A stretch of 6,335 nucleotides of DNA from Oscillospiraceae bacterium (GTDB lineage Bacteria > Bacillota > Clostridia > Saccharofermentanales > Saccharofermentanaceae): the NCBI GenBank assembly GCA_902782985.1, contig CACZPC010000004.1:1-6335 (forward strand), in the 5' to 3' direction. The stretch's first letter is position 1, and every line of letters begins with the position of its first letter. The notes beneath the pieces were generated by a model. The model saw only the letters and a list, made by a program, of their open reading frames with translations, made no database searches and was not told where the DNA came from. The translations under genes were made by a program, and so were the position numbers. Below, one piece after another: positions 1-4,970 of the stretch.

Positions 1-204
1 AATATAGTAGACTGATACATCGTCTGTAAGATCGATATTACAGTAGACTTCATCAATACATGCAGCATCTTCGGATGATTCGACAGCACTGCTTTGTTCC
101 GTTATCGATGTTTCGGAAGAAACTTCAGATCCTTGGCTCTGACCGGAGGTGCATGCTGCGGTAAGTATCGCGAATAATGCTATGGGTATCAGTAATCTTT
201 TCAT
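1..204 (-). CDS. Putative surface lipoprotein, N-terminal part only (cut by window edge)
   Basis: The frame opens at an ATG at 204-202 and stays open to base 1, giving 68 residues with the C-terminus outside the window. Residues 1-19 form a lipoprotein signal peptide: MKR, then a hydrophobic stretch, then a lipobox ending TAAC with Cys19 as the predicted lipidated residue. A Ser/Glu/Gln-rich linker follows (about residues 20-50), typical of a tether to the outer face of the membrane, and then the start of a possible folded domain containing VYCNIDL. A strong ribosome site, AAAGGAGA (213-220), lies about 8 nt before the ATG and supports this start. The gene is 71 bp downstream of the histidine kinase on the same strand and has its own candidate operator and promoter, so it is a likely target of that two-component system. 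The visible part is too short to assign a family or function. Lipoprotein export is well supported; regulation is inferred. Confidence 0.8.
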   Translation of the reverse strand, partial: MKRLLIPIALFAILTAACTSGQSQGSEVSSETSITEQSSAVESSEDAACIDEVYCNIDLTDDVSVYYI

Positions 205-234
205 GGTAATGGTCTCCTTTGTCGTTATGAAAAC

Positions 235-240
235 ATCTTA
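235..240 (-). promoter_or_regulatory. Candidate -10 box for the lipoprotein gene
   Basis: TAAGAT on the minus strand matches four of six bases of TATAAT. It lies 8 bp downstream of the TTAAGGT repeats and would give a leader of roughly 24 nt that includes the AAAGGAGA ribosome site. No good -35 box is visible (AGGTTG at 17-bp spacing), as expected for an activator-dependent promoter. CATAAC at 224-229 is a weaker alternative. Confidence 0.4.
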
Positions 241-248
241 AGCCACTT

Positions 249-266
249 ACCTTAAATCAACCTTAA
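249..266 (-). promoter_or_regulatory. Candidate response-regulator operator: two direct TTAAGGT repeats
   Basis: On the minus strand TTAAGGT occurs twice exactly (260-266 and 249-255), separated by the 4-bp spacer TGAT, giving an 11-bp pitch. OmpR/PhoB-family regulators bind as head-to-tail dimers to 7-bp direct repeats with 4-bp spacers, and a regulator of this family is encoded just upstream (1562-2251). The repeats end 8 bp before a -10-like hexamer, so they overlap the place a -35 box would occupy, as in Pho-box type activation. A looser copy (TTAAGAT, 6 of 7) lies at 235-241 but is off the 11-bp phase. The repeats are seen directly; binding by the neighbouring regulator is inferred. Confidence 0.55.
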
Positions 267-275
267 AATATCAGA

Positions 276-1565
276 TCACGAATCCGCCAGCTTAAACATC
301 AATGTCACACGGAATCCTCCGTCAGCATTAGAGCACTCAAGACTTCCGCCCATCTTCTCCATAAGCTCCATGGCAATAGCGAGTCCGAGCCCTGCCCCCT
401 GCTTATCTTTGGCATTCGACCCTCTTCTGAACTTCTTGGTTATTATGGGAAGATCATCTTCTGATACACCGCCGCCTCTGTCGGTGAAACTTACGATGAG
501 GCAATCGTCTTCGATATGCGAATCAACATAGATCGCGGTATCGGCATATTTGTAAGAATTATGGATTATGTTATTGATGACCTGGGTAGTCCTTACGGGA
601 TCACAGATGATAAGACATTCATCGATATTATCCCCCGATACATAATCATTATGATCGGCTTCCCTTATGATCTTTCCGATGACCATGCTCTCCTGTTCGG
701 AGGGATCGACTTCAAGCTGATCAAGATCCGTAAGCGTAGTAGCGAAAAGATCCGACACGAGCACATCGATCTGTTCCGCCTTACGTACTATGGAATCAAG
801 TTTATCCTTCTGCTTCTCATCCGTACTCCTGGCACCCAACAACTCGCCCATCGCCCTGATCGACGCTACAGGAGTCTTGATATCGTGAGACAGCTGAGCT
901 ACCAGCTCCACCTTGCTTCGCTGAGCTTCATATTCTTTTTGCCTCGCTTCGGCAAGTTCACTTCTCATGATATCAAAGCTCTCGGTAAAGGCTCCGAAGA
1001 TATTCCCTCTGTCCATAGTCAGTGGTCTGTCAAGATTACCCGAAGCCACATCGGCGGCAAAATCCCTCATACGGTCAAATGGACGTACGATATTAAGATA
1101 GATCCAACAGAGAAAAACGACTATTATCACGGCTTCGACCAGAACACAGGTAAGATATCTGACTCGATAGCTTACATATGCCTTATCACTTATCGTCTCA
1201 TAATCATTTGCTATCAGAAGCTTACCGACAACTACTCCGTCTCTTGTGATATCTCTTATCGTATACCTCAGGGTAGTTGCCCGTCCGAGATCCGACGGCA
1301 TGTCATTCCCGGTATAAAGCAGGACATTACCGTCATTATCCATGATCTCATATTCGAAATCATACATATTCACTGTCTTGACTGCGGAATCCCGTCCTTC
1401 TTCGCACAGTTTGTCCCAGTTATCCGCCGATTCATGTATCAGTCTGTTTACTTCTACCGCATCCAGCCGGAAAACGTGATCAGCCTCACGGGTCCTTAAG
1501 AATGCAACCGGCAATATCAAAAGGACGACCATAAGGATCGCAACAAGCGCGAATCGTCTCCTCAT
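276..1565 (-). CDS. Membrane sensor histidine kinase of a two-component system
   Basis: This 429-residue protein has the usual length and order for a membrane HisKA kinase. A first membrane helix spans about residues 5-23, an extracytoplasmic region of about 110 residues carries the sensor, and a second helix spans about 137-159. A HAMP linker follows (about 160-212). The HisKA dimerisation domain carries the phospho-acceptor His227 in SHDIKTP; Thr231 fits the HDxxT motif linked to phosphatase activity. The ATPase domain shows an N box (Asn332 and Asn336), G1 (DRGGG at 362-366), an F box (Phe379) and G2 (GAGLGLA at 390-396). All catalytic motifs are intact. The ATG overlaps the response-regulator stop as ATGA, with AAGGCGG (1573-1579) about 7 nt upstream, so the two are translated as a pair. 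It should autophosphorylate on His227 and pass phosphate to Asp53 of that regulator. The ligand is unknown, and no sensor fold is recognisable in the outer domain. Confidence 0.95.
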   Translation of the reverse strand: MRRRFALVAILMVVLLILPVAFLRTREADHVFRLDAVEVNRLIHESADNWDKLCEEGRDSAVKTVNMYDFEYEIMDNDGNVLLYTGNDMPSDLGRATTLRYTIRDITRDGVVVGKLLIANDYETISDKAYVSYRVRYLTCVLVEAVIIVVFLCWIYLNIVRPFDRMRDFAADVASGNLDRPLTMDRGNIFGAFTESFDIMRSELAEARQKEYEAQRSKVELVAQLSHDIKTPVASIRAMGELLGARSTDEKQKDKLDSIVRKAEQIDVLVSDLFATTLTDLDQLEVDPSEQESMVIGKIIREADHNDYVSGDNIDECLIICDPVRTTQVINNIIHNSYKYADTAIYVDSHIEDDCLIVSFTDRGGGVSEDDLPIITKKFRRGSNAKDKQGAGLGLAIAMELMEKMGGSLECSNADGGFRVTLMFKLADS

Positions 1566-2251
1566 GATATATCCGCCTTAAATATATATCCTCGGCCTCT
1601 GGCGGTCTTTATGTACTCCGGATCATTCGGATCCTCTTCGAGCTTTTCCCTCAAGTGCCTGATATGAACATTAAGGGTACCGTCAGATACAAAGCTGTCA
1701 TCCCAGACCTTATCGAAGATATCCTGCTTACTTACGACCTTATTCCTGTTCTCCACAAGATAGGACAAGAGCCTGAATTCCATGGCCGTAAGCTCGACTT
1801 CCTCTCCCCTGCACGACACGGTACCCGCATCAAGATCGATACCGATATCGCCGAAGGTAAGTAACTCGGACCCTGAAGAAACGGACTTTTCATATCTTTT
1901 AAGTACGGCTTTGACCTTAGCAAAAAGCACATTTAACGAATAGGGCTTGGTAATATAGTCATCGCCTCCGATATTTAATGCCACTACCATATCATCGTCA
2001 CTTGATCTGGCACTTATGAAAAGTATCGGAACATCTATAGTCTCACGTAATGTTTTACACAGAGAAAATCCGGATGAATCCCCGAGATTGATATCAAGAA
2101 GGATAATCTTAGCAACATTTTCTTTAAAGAAATCCAGAGCCTCCTGCGCAGTATAGGCACAGCAGGTCTTAAGATCGAACATATCAAAATACTCGGCGGT
2201 GGAATCCGCAAGTTCTTTCTCATCATCAATGATCAATACACTGTAATCCAT
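1562..2251 (-). CDS. OmpR/PhoB-family DNA-binding response regulator
   Basis: This 229-residue cytoplasmic transcription factor pairs with the downstream histidine kinase. The receiver domain (about residues 1-120) contains the acidic pair Asp9/Asp10, the phospho-acceptor Asp53 in LLDINLG, Ser80 at the switch position and Lys102-Pro103. The C-terminal winged helix (about 130-226) has the family pattern: EFRLLSYLVENRNKVVSK, the recognition helix around VHIRHLREKLE, and the wing ending TARGRGYIF. All phosphorylation residues are present. The start at 2251 fits because VLIIDD must begin a few residues in. There is no Shine-Dalgarno before this ATG; instead an extended -10 (TGGTATACT) sits 7 nt upstream, suggesting a leaderless internal promoter. 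The gene lies 25 bp after the hydrolase stop and overlaps the kinase by 4 bp. Its likely target is the TTAAGGT repeat before the lipoprotein gene (inference). Confidence 0.95.
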   Translation of the reverse strand: MDYSVLIIDDEKELADSTAEYFDMFDLKTCCAYTAQEALDFFKENVAKIILLDINLGDSSGFSLCKTLRETIDVPILFISARSSDDDMVVALNIGGDDYITKPYSLNVLFAKVKAVLKRYEKSVSSGSELLTFGDIGIDLDAGTVSCRGEEVELTAMEFRLLSYLVENRNKVVSKQDIFDKVWDDSFVSDGTLNVHIRHLREKLEEDPNDPEYIKTARGRGYIFKADIS

Positions 2252-2255
2252 GGCT

Positions 2256-2272
2256 TAAAGTATACCACTTTA
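2256..2272 (-). promoter_or_regulatory. Extended -10 promoter inside an inverted repeat, upstream of the response regulator
   Basis: The short gap between the hydrolase stop and the regulator start contains the extended -10 TGGTATACT on the minus strand (hexamer 2259-2264). The hexamer ends 7 nt before the ATG. The same bases lie within a perfect inverted repeat, TAAAGT and ACTTTA (2256-2261 and 2267-2272), with a 5-bp centre. No convincing -35 box is seen. The inverted repeat could be a repressor site or chance in A/T-rich sequence. Confidence 0.4.
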
Positions 2273-2276
2273 TATT

Positions 2277-3104
2277 TCAGAAAGAGATCTTACCGCCGCA
2301 GTGAATATAATCTATCTTCTCACCCATGATATCCTTCATGACTTCATATGCCGGAATACCGGTACAATGGCAGGTGAAAAACCTCGTATCTTTCCTGACC
2401 AGTACATGGGCAATATCCTCTGCCGCCTTAAGATCTTCCGAAGTCTCACCGCTCTTTCGCATCAGATGAAAACCTCCGATAACCGCATCGGGATCGCCTC
2501 CGTACTTGTCGTTATAGCTGTCCAGGATATTGAGGATACCGTTATGAGCACATCCGCACATAAGAACAGTCCTACCGTTCTCTCTTATGATAAGACTCTG
2601 TTCATGAGAAAAATCATCTCTGATATATGAATCACCTTCACGCCTTACAAGCCGGTCATTTGTCGCGGGGATCGCGTATCGTCTCTTTCGAGCGGTGATC
2701 ACTTCCAGCTCCTCATCAATAATGCAGTCGCCATTAAGAGGATATACCTCGGGAAGCATCGGGATAAGCGGATCTATACCTATGAATCTGTAGCCCTTAT
2801 CCGGACCGTCAAAAGAATAATACCCGGAGGCAGCCGTAACCTGCATATATATCCTTGCATCGGGAACCGTCTTTACGAAAGGCAGGATACCGCCGGAATG
2901 ATCGTAATGGCCGTGACTTAGAATGACCGTATCGACAGTCGTCAGATCGATTCCCAGAGCGCGGGCATTGACAAGTGTCTGCTCAGACGGTCCGAGATCC
3001 ATCAGCAGTTCGTGTCCTTCGGTCTTTATATAGAAAGATAACCCGTGTTCCGGAGTACATACGGGATCTCCGGGAGTATTCTCCATCAGATTGATTATTT
3101 CCAT
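2277..3104 (-). CDS. Metallo-beta-lactamase-fold hydrolase, COG1237 type
   Basis: This is a 275-residue metal-dependent hydrolase, predicted cytoplasmic because no signal peptide is seen. Numbering from the chosen Met: a family-type N-terminus with EHGLSFYI and LLMDLGPS, the metal motif HGHYDH (His64, His66, Asp68, His69), GCAHNGILNIL with His187, GGFHL with His213, and CHCTG with His246 near the C-terminus. This pattern is that of COG1237, whose members are often labelled dihydropterin ribofuranosyl-aminobenzene phosphate synthase-like from an archaeal relative. The real substrate of the bacterial members is not established, so that name should not be copied. A longer frame starts at 3143, but its 13 extra residues have no ribosome site, and family members begin near MxIINLxENTPG, so 3104 is preferred. 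TATAAT ends 7 nt before this ATG, suggesting leaderless translation. The gene is co-oriented with the two-component genes and divergent from the 3253 gene. Confidence 0.88.
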   Translation of the reverse strand: MEIINLMENTPGDPVCTPEHGLSFYIKTEGHELLMDLGPSEQTLVNARALGIDLTTVDTVILSHGHYDHSGGILPFVKTVPDARIYMQVTAASGYYSFDGPDKGYRFIGIDPLIPMLPEVYPLNGDCIIDEELEVITARKRRYAIPATNDRLVRREGDSYIRDDFSHEQSLIIRENGRTVLMCGCAHNGILNILDSYNDKYGGDPDAVIGGFHLMRKSGETSEDLKAAEDIAHVLVRKDTRFFTCHCTGIPAYEVMKDIMGEKIDYIHCGGKISF

Positions 3105-3111
3105 AATCCTG

Positions 3112-3117
3112 ATTATA
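3112..3117 (-). promoter_or_regulatory. Perfect -10 box (TATAAT) for the hydrolase gene
   Basis: TATAAT on the minus strand ends 7 nt before the ATG at 3104, placing the expected transcription start on or next to the start codon. A possible -35, ATGACA (3138-3143, five of six), is 20 bp from TATAAT, or 18 bp from the overlapping TATATA (3114-3119). This promoter would remove the upstream ATG at 3143 from the transcript, which supports the shorter protein. Confidence 0.55.
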
Positions 3118-3182
3118 TACAAAACATATAAAGATGGTGTCATACAATTAGTGAAATTTAAGCGAATACGCGATAGTCATTG

Positions 3183-3191
3183 TGTTATAAT
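3183..3191 (+). promoter_or_regulatory. Extended -10 promoter for the two-membrane-segment protein gene
   Basis: TGTTATAAT combines a TGn extension with a perfect TATAAT hexamer (3186-3191). No recognisable -35 box lies 16-18 bp upstream, which is common for extended -10 promoters. Transcription would begin near 3198, leaving a leader of about 55 nt before the ATG at 3253, in contrast to the divergent hydrolase gene. Confidence 0.6.
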
Positions 3192-3200
3192 CCTGAATGT

Positions 3201-3219
3201 TGTGCTTTCGCAAGGCACA
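3201..3219 (+). other. Small leader hairpin in the 5' untranslated region
   Basis: TGTGC (3201-3205) pairs with GCACA (3215-3219). A further TT/AA pairing sits around the loop TCGC, with one bulged G. The stem falls at the very start of the predicted transcript of the 3253 gene and might protect the 5' end. It is short, and no riboswitch class is recognised. Confidence 0.25.
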
Positions 3220-3252
3220 CACAATAAGACACGAATGATTAAGGAGAAAACT

Positions 3253-3876
3253 ATGGGTAAATTTCGTCAGCTTATGTACAGCCTGCTTCTTATCGTTGCG
3301 GGAATTGCTGTAATCATTTTTAGTGCAAAGGATATGAAGACTGCCAAGATGGATCCCATCGATCTTAACGATCCTTCCGTAAACTGGAATGATCTCGAAG
3401 TCGGTGATCATGTCGAGATGGACGTCAACTTCCTTATGGACTACTTCGTTTCTACCGAGAAGGACGGTAATGAAACTGACAGAGTATATGCTATGCCTCA
3501 TATCCGTGATGACGGAGAGTATTTTACTTTCGATAACTTCATCGGTATCAGTGCCAAAAGCGATATGTTTTCCTCACTCGATTCTCTCGTAGACGAGAGC
3601 CTTGAATGGTGGAGCTCCGATGAGATCGAACTTAATACTACTCCCGTTCACATTGAAGGTAAGGTAGCTAAGCTCAGCAAGGAAAAGTTCGGATACTTCG
3701 ACAGTTATCTTGATAAGATCGACGTCGTAGATTCTTCTGTAAAGGAAGATTCAATGTACGAATACTATATCGTACCTATCCAGAATGACAGCCCCATACT
3801 CATCGTAGTCGGCGTTCTTTGCCTCCTCGGCGGACTTGCCTGGGGCGGGATCATCGTCGTCAAGGGCAGAGGCTGA
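3253..3876 (+). CDS. Uncharacterised membrane protein with two terminal membrane segments
   Basis: This 207-residue protein is not matched to a family I can name with confidence. A hydrophobic helix at about residues 8-24 is followed by an acidic soluble region of about 155 residues, a second helix at about 181-203, and a short basic tail (VVKGRG). The central part contains DLNDPSVNWNDLEVGDHVEMDV, EWW and VHIEGKVAKLSKEKF, a mix suggesting beta structure. By charge distribution the two ends are probably inside and the middle outside (inference). AAGGAG (3241-3246) lies 6 nt before the ATG and fixes this start; an open frame reaching back to 3091 has no ribosome site and crosses the predicted promoter. 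It is divergent from the hydrolase gene and followed by a strong terminator, so it is probably monocistronic. The hydrophobic N-terminus has no lipobox and looks like an uncleaved anchor. Confidence 0.82.
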   Translation: MGKFRQLMYSLLLIVAGIAVIIFSAKDMKTAKMDPIDLNDPSVNWNDLEVGDHVEMDVNFLMDYFVSTEKDGNETDRVYAMPHIRDDGEYFTFDNFIGISAKSDMFSSLDSLVDESLEWWSSDEIELNTTPVHIEGKVAKLSKEKFGYFDSYLDKIDVVDSSVKEDSMYEYYIVPIQNDSPILIVVGVLCLLGGLAWGGIIVVKGRG

Positions 3877-3903
3877 TCCGAGCCATAACACATCAAGCAT
3901 ATA

Positions 3904-3941
3904 ATGCCTCGAAAGCTTATGTTTTCGGGGCATATATTTTT
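3904..3941 (+). terminator. Strong intrinsic terminator after the two-membrane-segment gene
   Basis: A 13-bp stem (3904-3916 with 3921-3933, including two G-T pairs) closes a four-base loop TTAT. It is followed by ATA and then TTTTT (3937-3941). It begins 27 bp after the stop codon at 3876. On the minus strand the same hairpin is followed only by TTATAT, so it would be a weaker terminator for the convergent AraC-type gene. Confidence 0.85.
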
Positions 3942-3961
3942 GCTCAAAATCGCGAATAACA

Positions 3962-3975
3962 CTTCATATATGAAG
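3962..3975 (-). repeat. 14-bp perfect palindrome after the AraC-type gene
   Basis: CTTCATATATGAAG is its own reverse complement and starts 8 bp beyond the stop codon of the AraC-type gene. Read on the minus strand it could fold into a small hairpin followed by TGTTATT, a weak terminator. The short stem and lack of a clean T run make this uncertain; it may instead be a protein-binding site. Confidence 0.35.
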
Positions 3976-3983
3976 CACTTAAC

Positions 3984-4868
3984 TTACTTTATTCTCTTCA
4001 CGGGTATCCACTTAGTGCAAAGATACTCGGGGTCGTTGTAGTAATCACCCCGATAGTACAATTCAAATTCGCACTGACCGTCCACCTCATATTCGGTATT
4101 ATCCGGCACCCAATGATTCCAGATAAGGTCACTAAGCTCCTCCATGGCGTCAGGAAGCTTACCTACACAGTTGAATACTGCCCAGGTGCCTTTATTTATC
4201 TTATAGACTTCCATCTCAGGCGGTACTTCCCCGCCTCTGTATATACCTCCGAACAGGTAACGGAAAGGTCCTCTGTCCGCAGGATACTCCGTTACTCCGC
4301 AGGAGCCGATGTTATGTTCAAGAAGCGCACTTTCGAGAGGGGTCTCGGGGGATCTCAGCTTAAGTTCATCCAGAAGCTTATTTATCTTACGCCATCTCTT
4401 AGAGATATCGGTGCTGTTCTCGGGAGTATATTCTCCCATAAAGCCCACAGCGCAGAATGCTTCCTTATCGACTATCTCCACGTCAAGGCTATGACCGCCT
4501 CTTATGGTGATGGATATCTGTATGGGCAGAAATGCTGTCGGGCGCTTTGTGCCCTTTCTGATCTCAGAAGGAGATGCTTCGTGAAATCTCGTAAAAGCCT
4601 TGGAGAAACTCGCCGAATTGTCGTAGCCGTACTTCAGGGCAATATCCGTTATCTTTGTATCGGAAGTCATAAGGTCGCGTGCAGCCTGATAGAGCCTTCT
4701 GTTACGGATATATTCCGAGATAGTATGCTCTGTCATTATCTGGAAGCCCTGCTGCAGATACGAAGAAGAGATCGCCAGATGAGAAGCGAGTTCGTCTGCT
4801 CCCTCCACTTCAAGAAGGTGATCCTCTATATACTTCAAAGCGTCCTTTATCGTCGTGAGCCATTCCAT
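3984..4868 (-). CDS. AraC-family transcriptional regulator with GyrI-like effector-binding domain
   Basis: This 294-residue cytoplasmic regulator begins with an AraC DNA-binding domain (about residues 1-108). Helix-turn-helix one covers about 23-45 (ADELASHLAISSSYLQQGF) and helix-turn-helix two about 71-94 (KITDIALKYGYDNSASFSKAF), followed by the SPSEIRK end motif. The C-terminal part (about 126-290) resembles the GyrI-like or AraC effector-binding domain: VEIVDKEAFCAVGFMG, then GTWAVFNCVGKLPDAMEEL and the closing FELYYRGDYY. This Rob-like architecture suggests control by a small ligand, which cannot be named. Two starts are possible, 4874 (MPMEW) and 4868 (MEW). I prefer 4868 because family members start M-D/E-W and because TATAAT directly abuts the 4874 ATG, leaving it outside a normal transcript. 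No Shine-Dalgarno is seen for either. It is divergent from the peptidase gene, the classic position for its regulator (inference). Confidence 0.92.
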   Translation of the reverse strand: MEWLTTIKDALKYIEDHLLEVEGADELASHLAISSSYLQQGFQIMTEHTISEYIRNRRLYQAARDLMTSDTKITDIALKYGYDNSASFSKAFTRFHEASPSEIRKGTKRPTAFLPIQISITIRGGHSLDVEIVDKEAFCAVGFMGEYTPENSTDISKRWRKINKLLDELKLRSPETPLESALLEHNIGSCGVTEYPADRGPFRYLFGGIYRGGEVPPEMEVYKINKGTWAVFNCVGKLPDAMEELSDLIWNHWVPDNTEYEVDGQCEFELYYRGDYYNDPEYLCTKWIPVKRIK

Positions 4869-4874
4869 GGGCAT

Positions 4875-4880
4875 ATTATA
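4875..4880 (-). promoter_or_regulatory. Perfect -10 box (TATAAT) abutting the AraC-type gene
   Basis: TATAAT on the minus strand ends immediately before the ATG at 4874 and 6 nt before the ATG at 4868, predicting transcription from about the second ATG and a leaderless message. An overlapping TATATT five bases further upstream of TATAAT is an alternative that would start near the first ATG. No good -35 box is seen (TTAAGG at 17-bp spacing). Confidence 0.5.
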
Positions 4881-4889
4881 ATATAAGTT

Positions 4890-4914
4890 GGACAGATCCT
4901 TAAAGAGACGGACA
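4890..4914 (-). repeat. TGTCC direct repeat at two-turn spacing, possible regulator site
   Basis: On the minus strand TGTCC occurs at 4910-4914 and 4890-4894, 20 bp apart, which puts both copies on the same face of the helix. They sit between the two divergent start codons, just upstream of the AraC-type gene's -10 box. AraC-family regulators often contact two major grooves or paired sites, so this is a candidate operator. A third copy (GGACA on the plus strand, 4963-4967) overlaps the peptidase ribosome site and may be chance. Confidence 0.3.
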
Positions 4915-4936
4915 AGTTTTGTTGCCCGTGAAAGTA

Positions 4937-4942
4937 TATGAT
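4937..4942 (+). promoter_or_regulatory. Candidate -10 box for the peptidase gene
   Basis: TATGAT matches five of six consensus bases; the overlapping GATAAT (4940-4945) is an equal alternative. Either gives a leader of about 20 nt containing GAGGGA. No -35 box is convincing, consistent with a promoter that needs an activator such as the divergent AraC-type protein. Confidence 0.4.
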
Positions 4943-4970
4943 AATTTGAAAAGAACAGTGAGGGACAGAT

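Noticed and set aside
516..1499. A 327-codon open frame on the plus strand opposite the histidine kinase
   Set aside because: It lies in exact codon register with the kinase, so its lack of stops only reflects rare use of TTA, CTA and TCA codons in the kinase. It has no ribosome site and reads as low-complexity Ile/Arg/Tyr-rich protein, while the kinase has every catalytic motif.
2277..3104. Hydrolase as a true beta-lactamase or glyoxalase II
   Set aside because: The metal motif is shared by the whole superfamily, but the GCAHNGILNIL, GGFHL and CHCTG motifs point to COG1237 rather than those enzymes, and no signal peptide is present.
3105..3143. N-terminal extension of the hydrolase
   Set aside because: It precedes the likely -10 box, has no ribosome site, and is not expected from the family N-terminus.
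3091..3252. N-terminal extension of the two-membrane-segment protein
   Set aside because: The extra 54 codons contain the predicted promoter and leader, have no ribosome site at their start, and lie before the AAGGAG that serves the ATG at 3253.
3904..3933. The terminator hairpin as a mobile-element or attachment-site inverted repeat
   Set aside because: It is a single hairpin with a T run after a stop codon between convergent genes. No transposase, direct repeats or second copy is present, so an intrinsic terminator explains it.
4113..4886. A 257-codon open frame on the plus strand opposite the AraC-type gene
   Set aside because: It has the same codon-register mirror effect and would run through the divergent promoter region. 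The minus-strand protein has clear AraC and effector-domain motifs.
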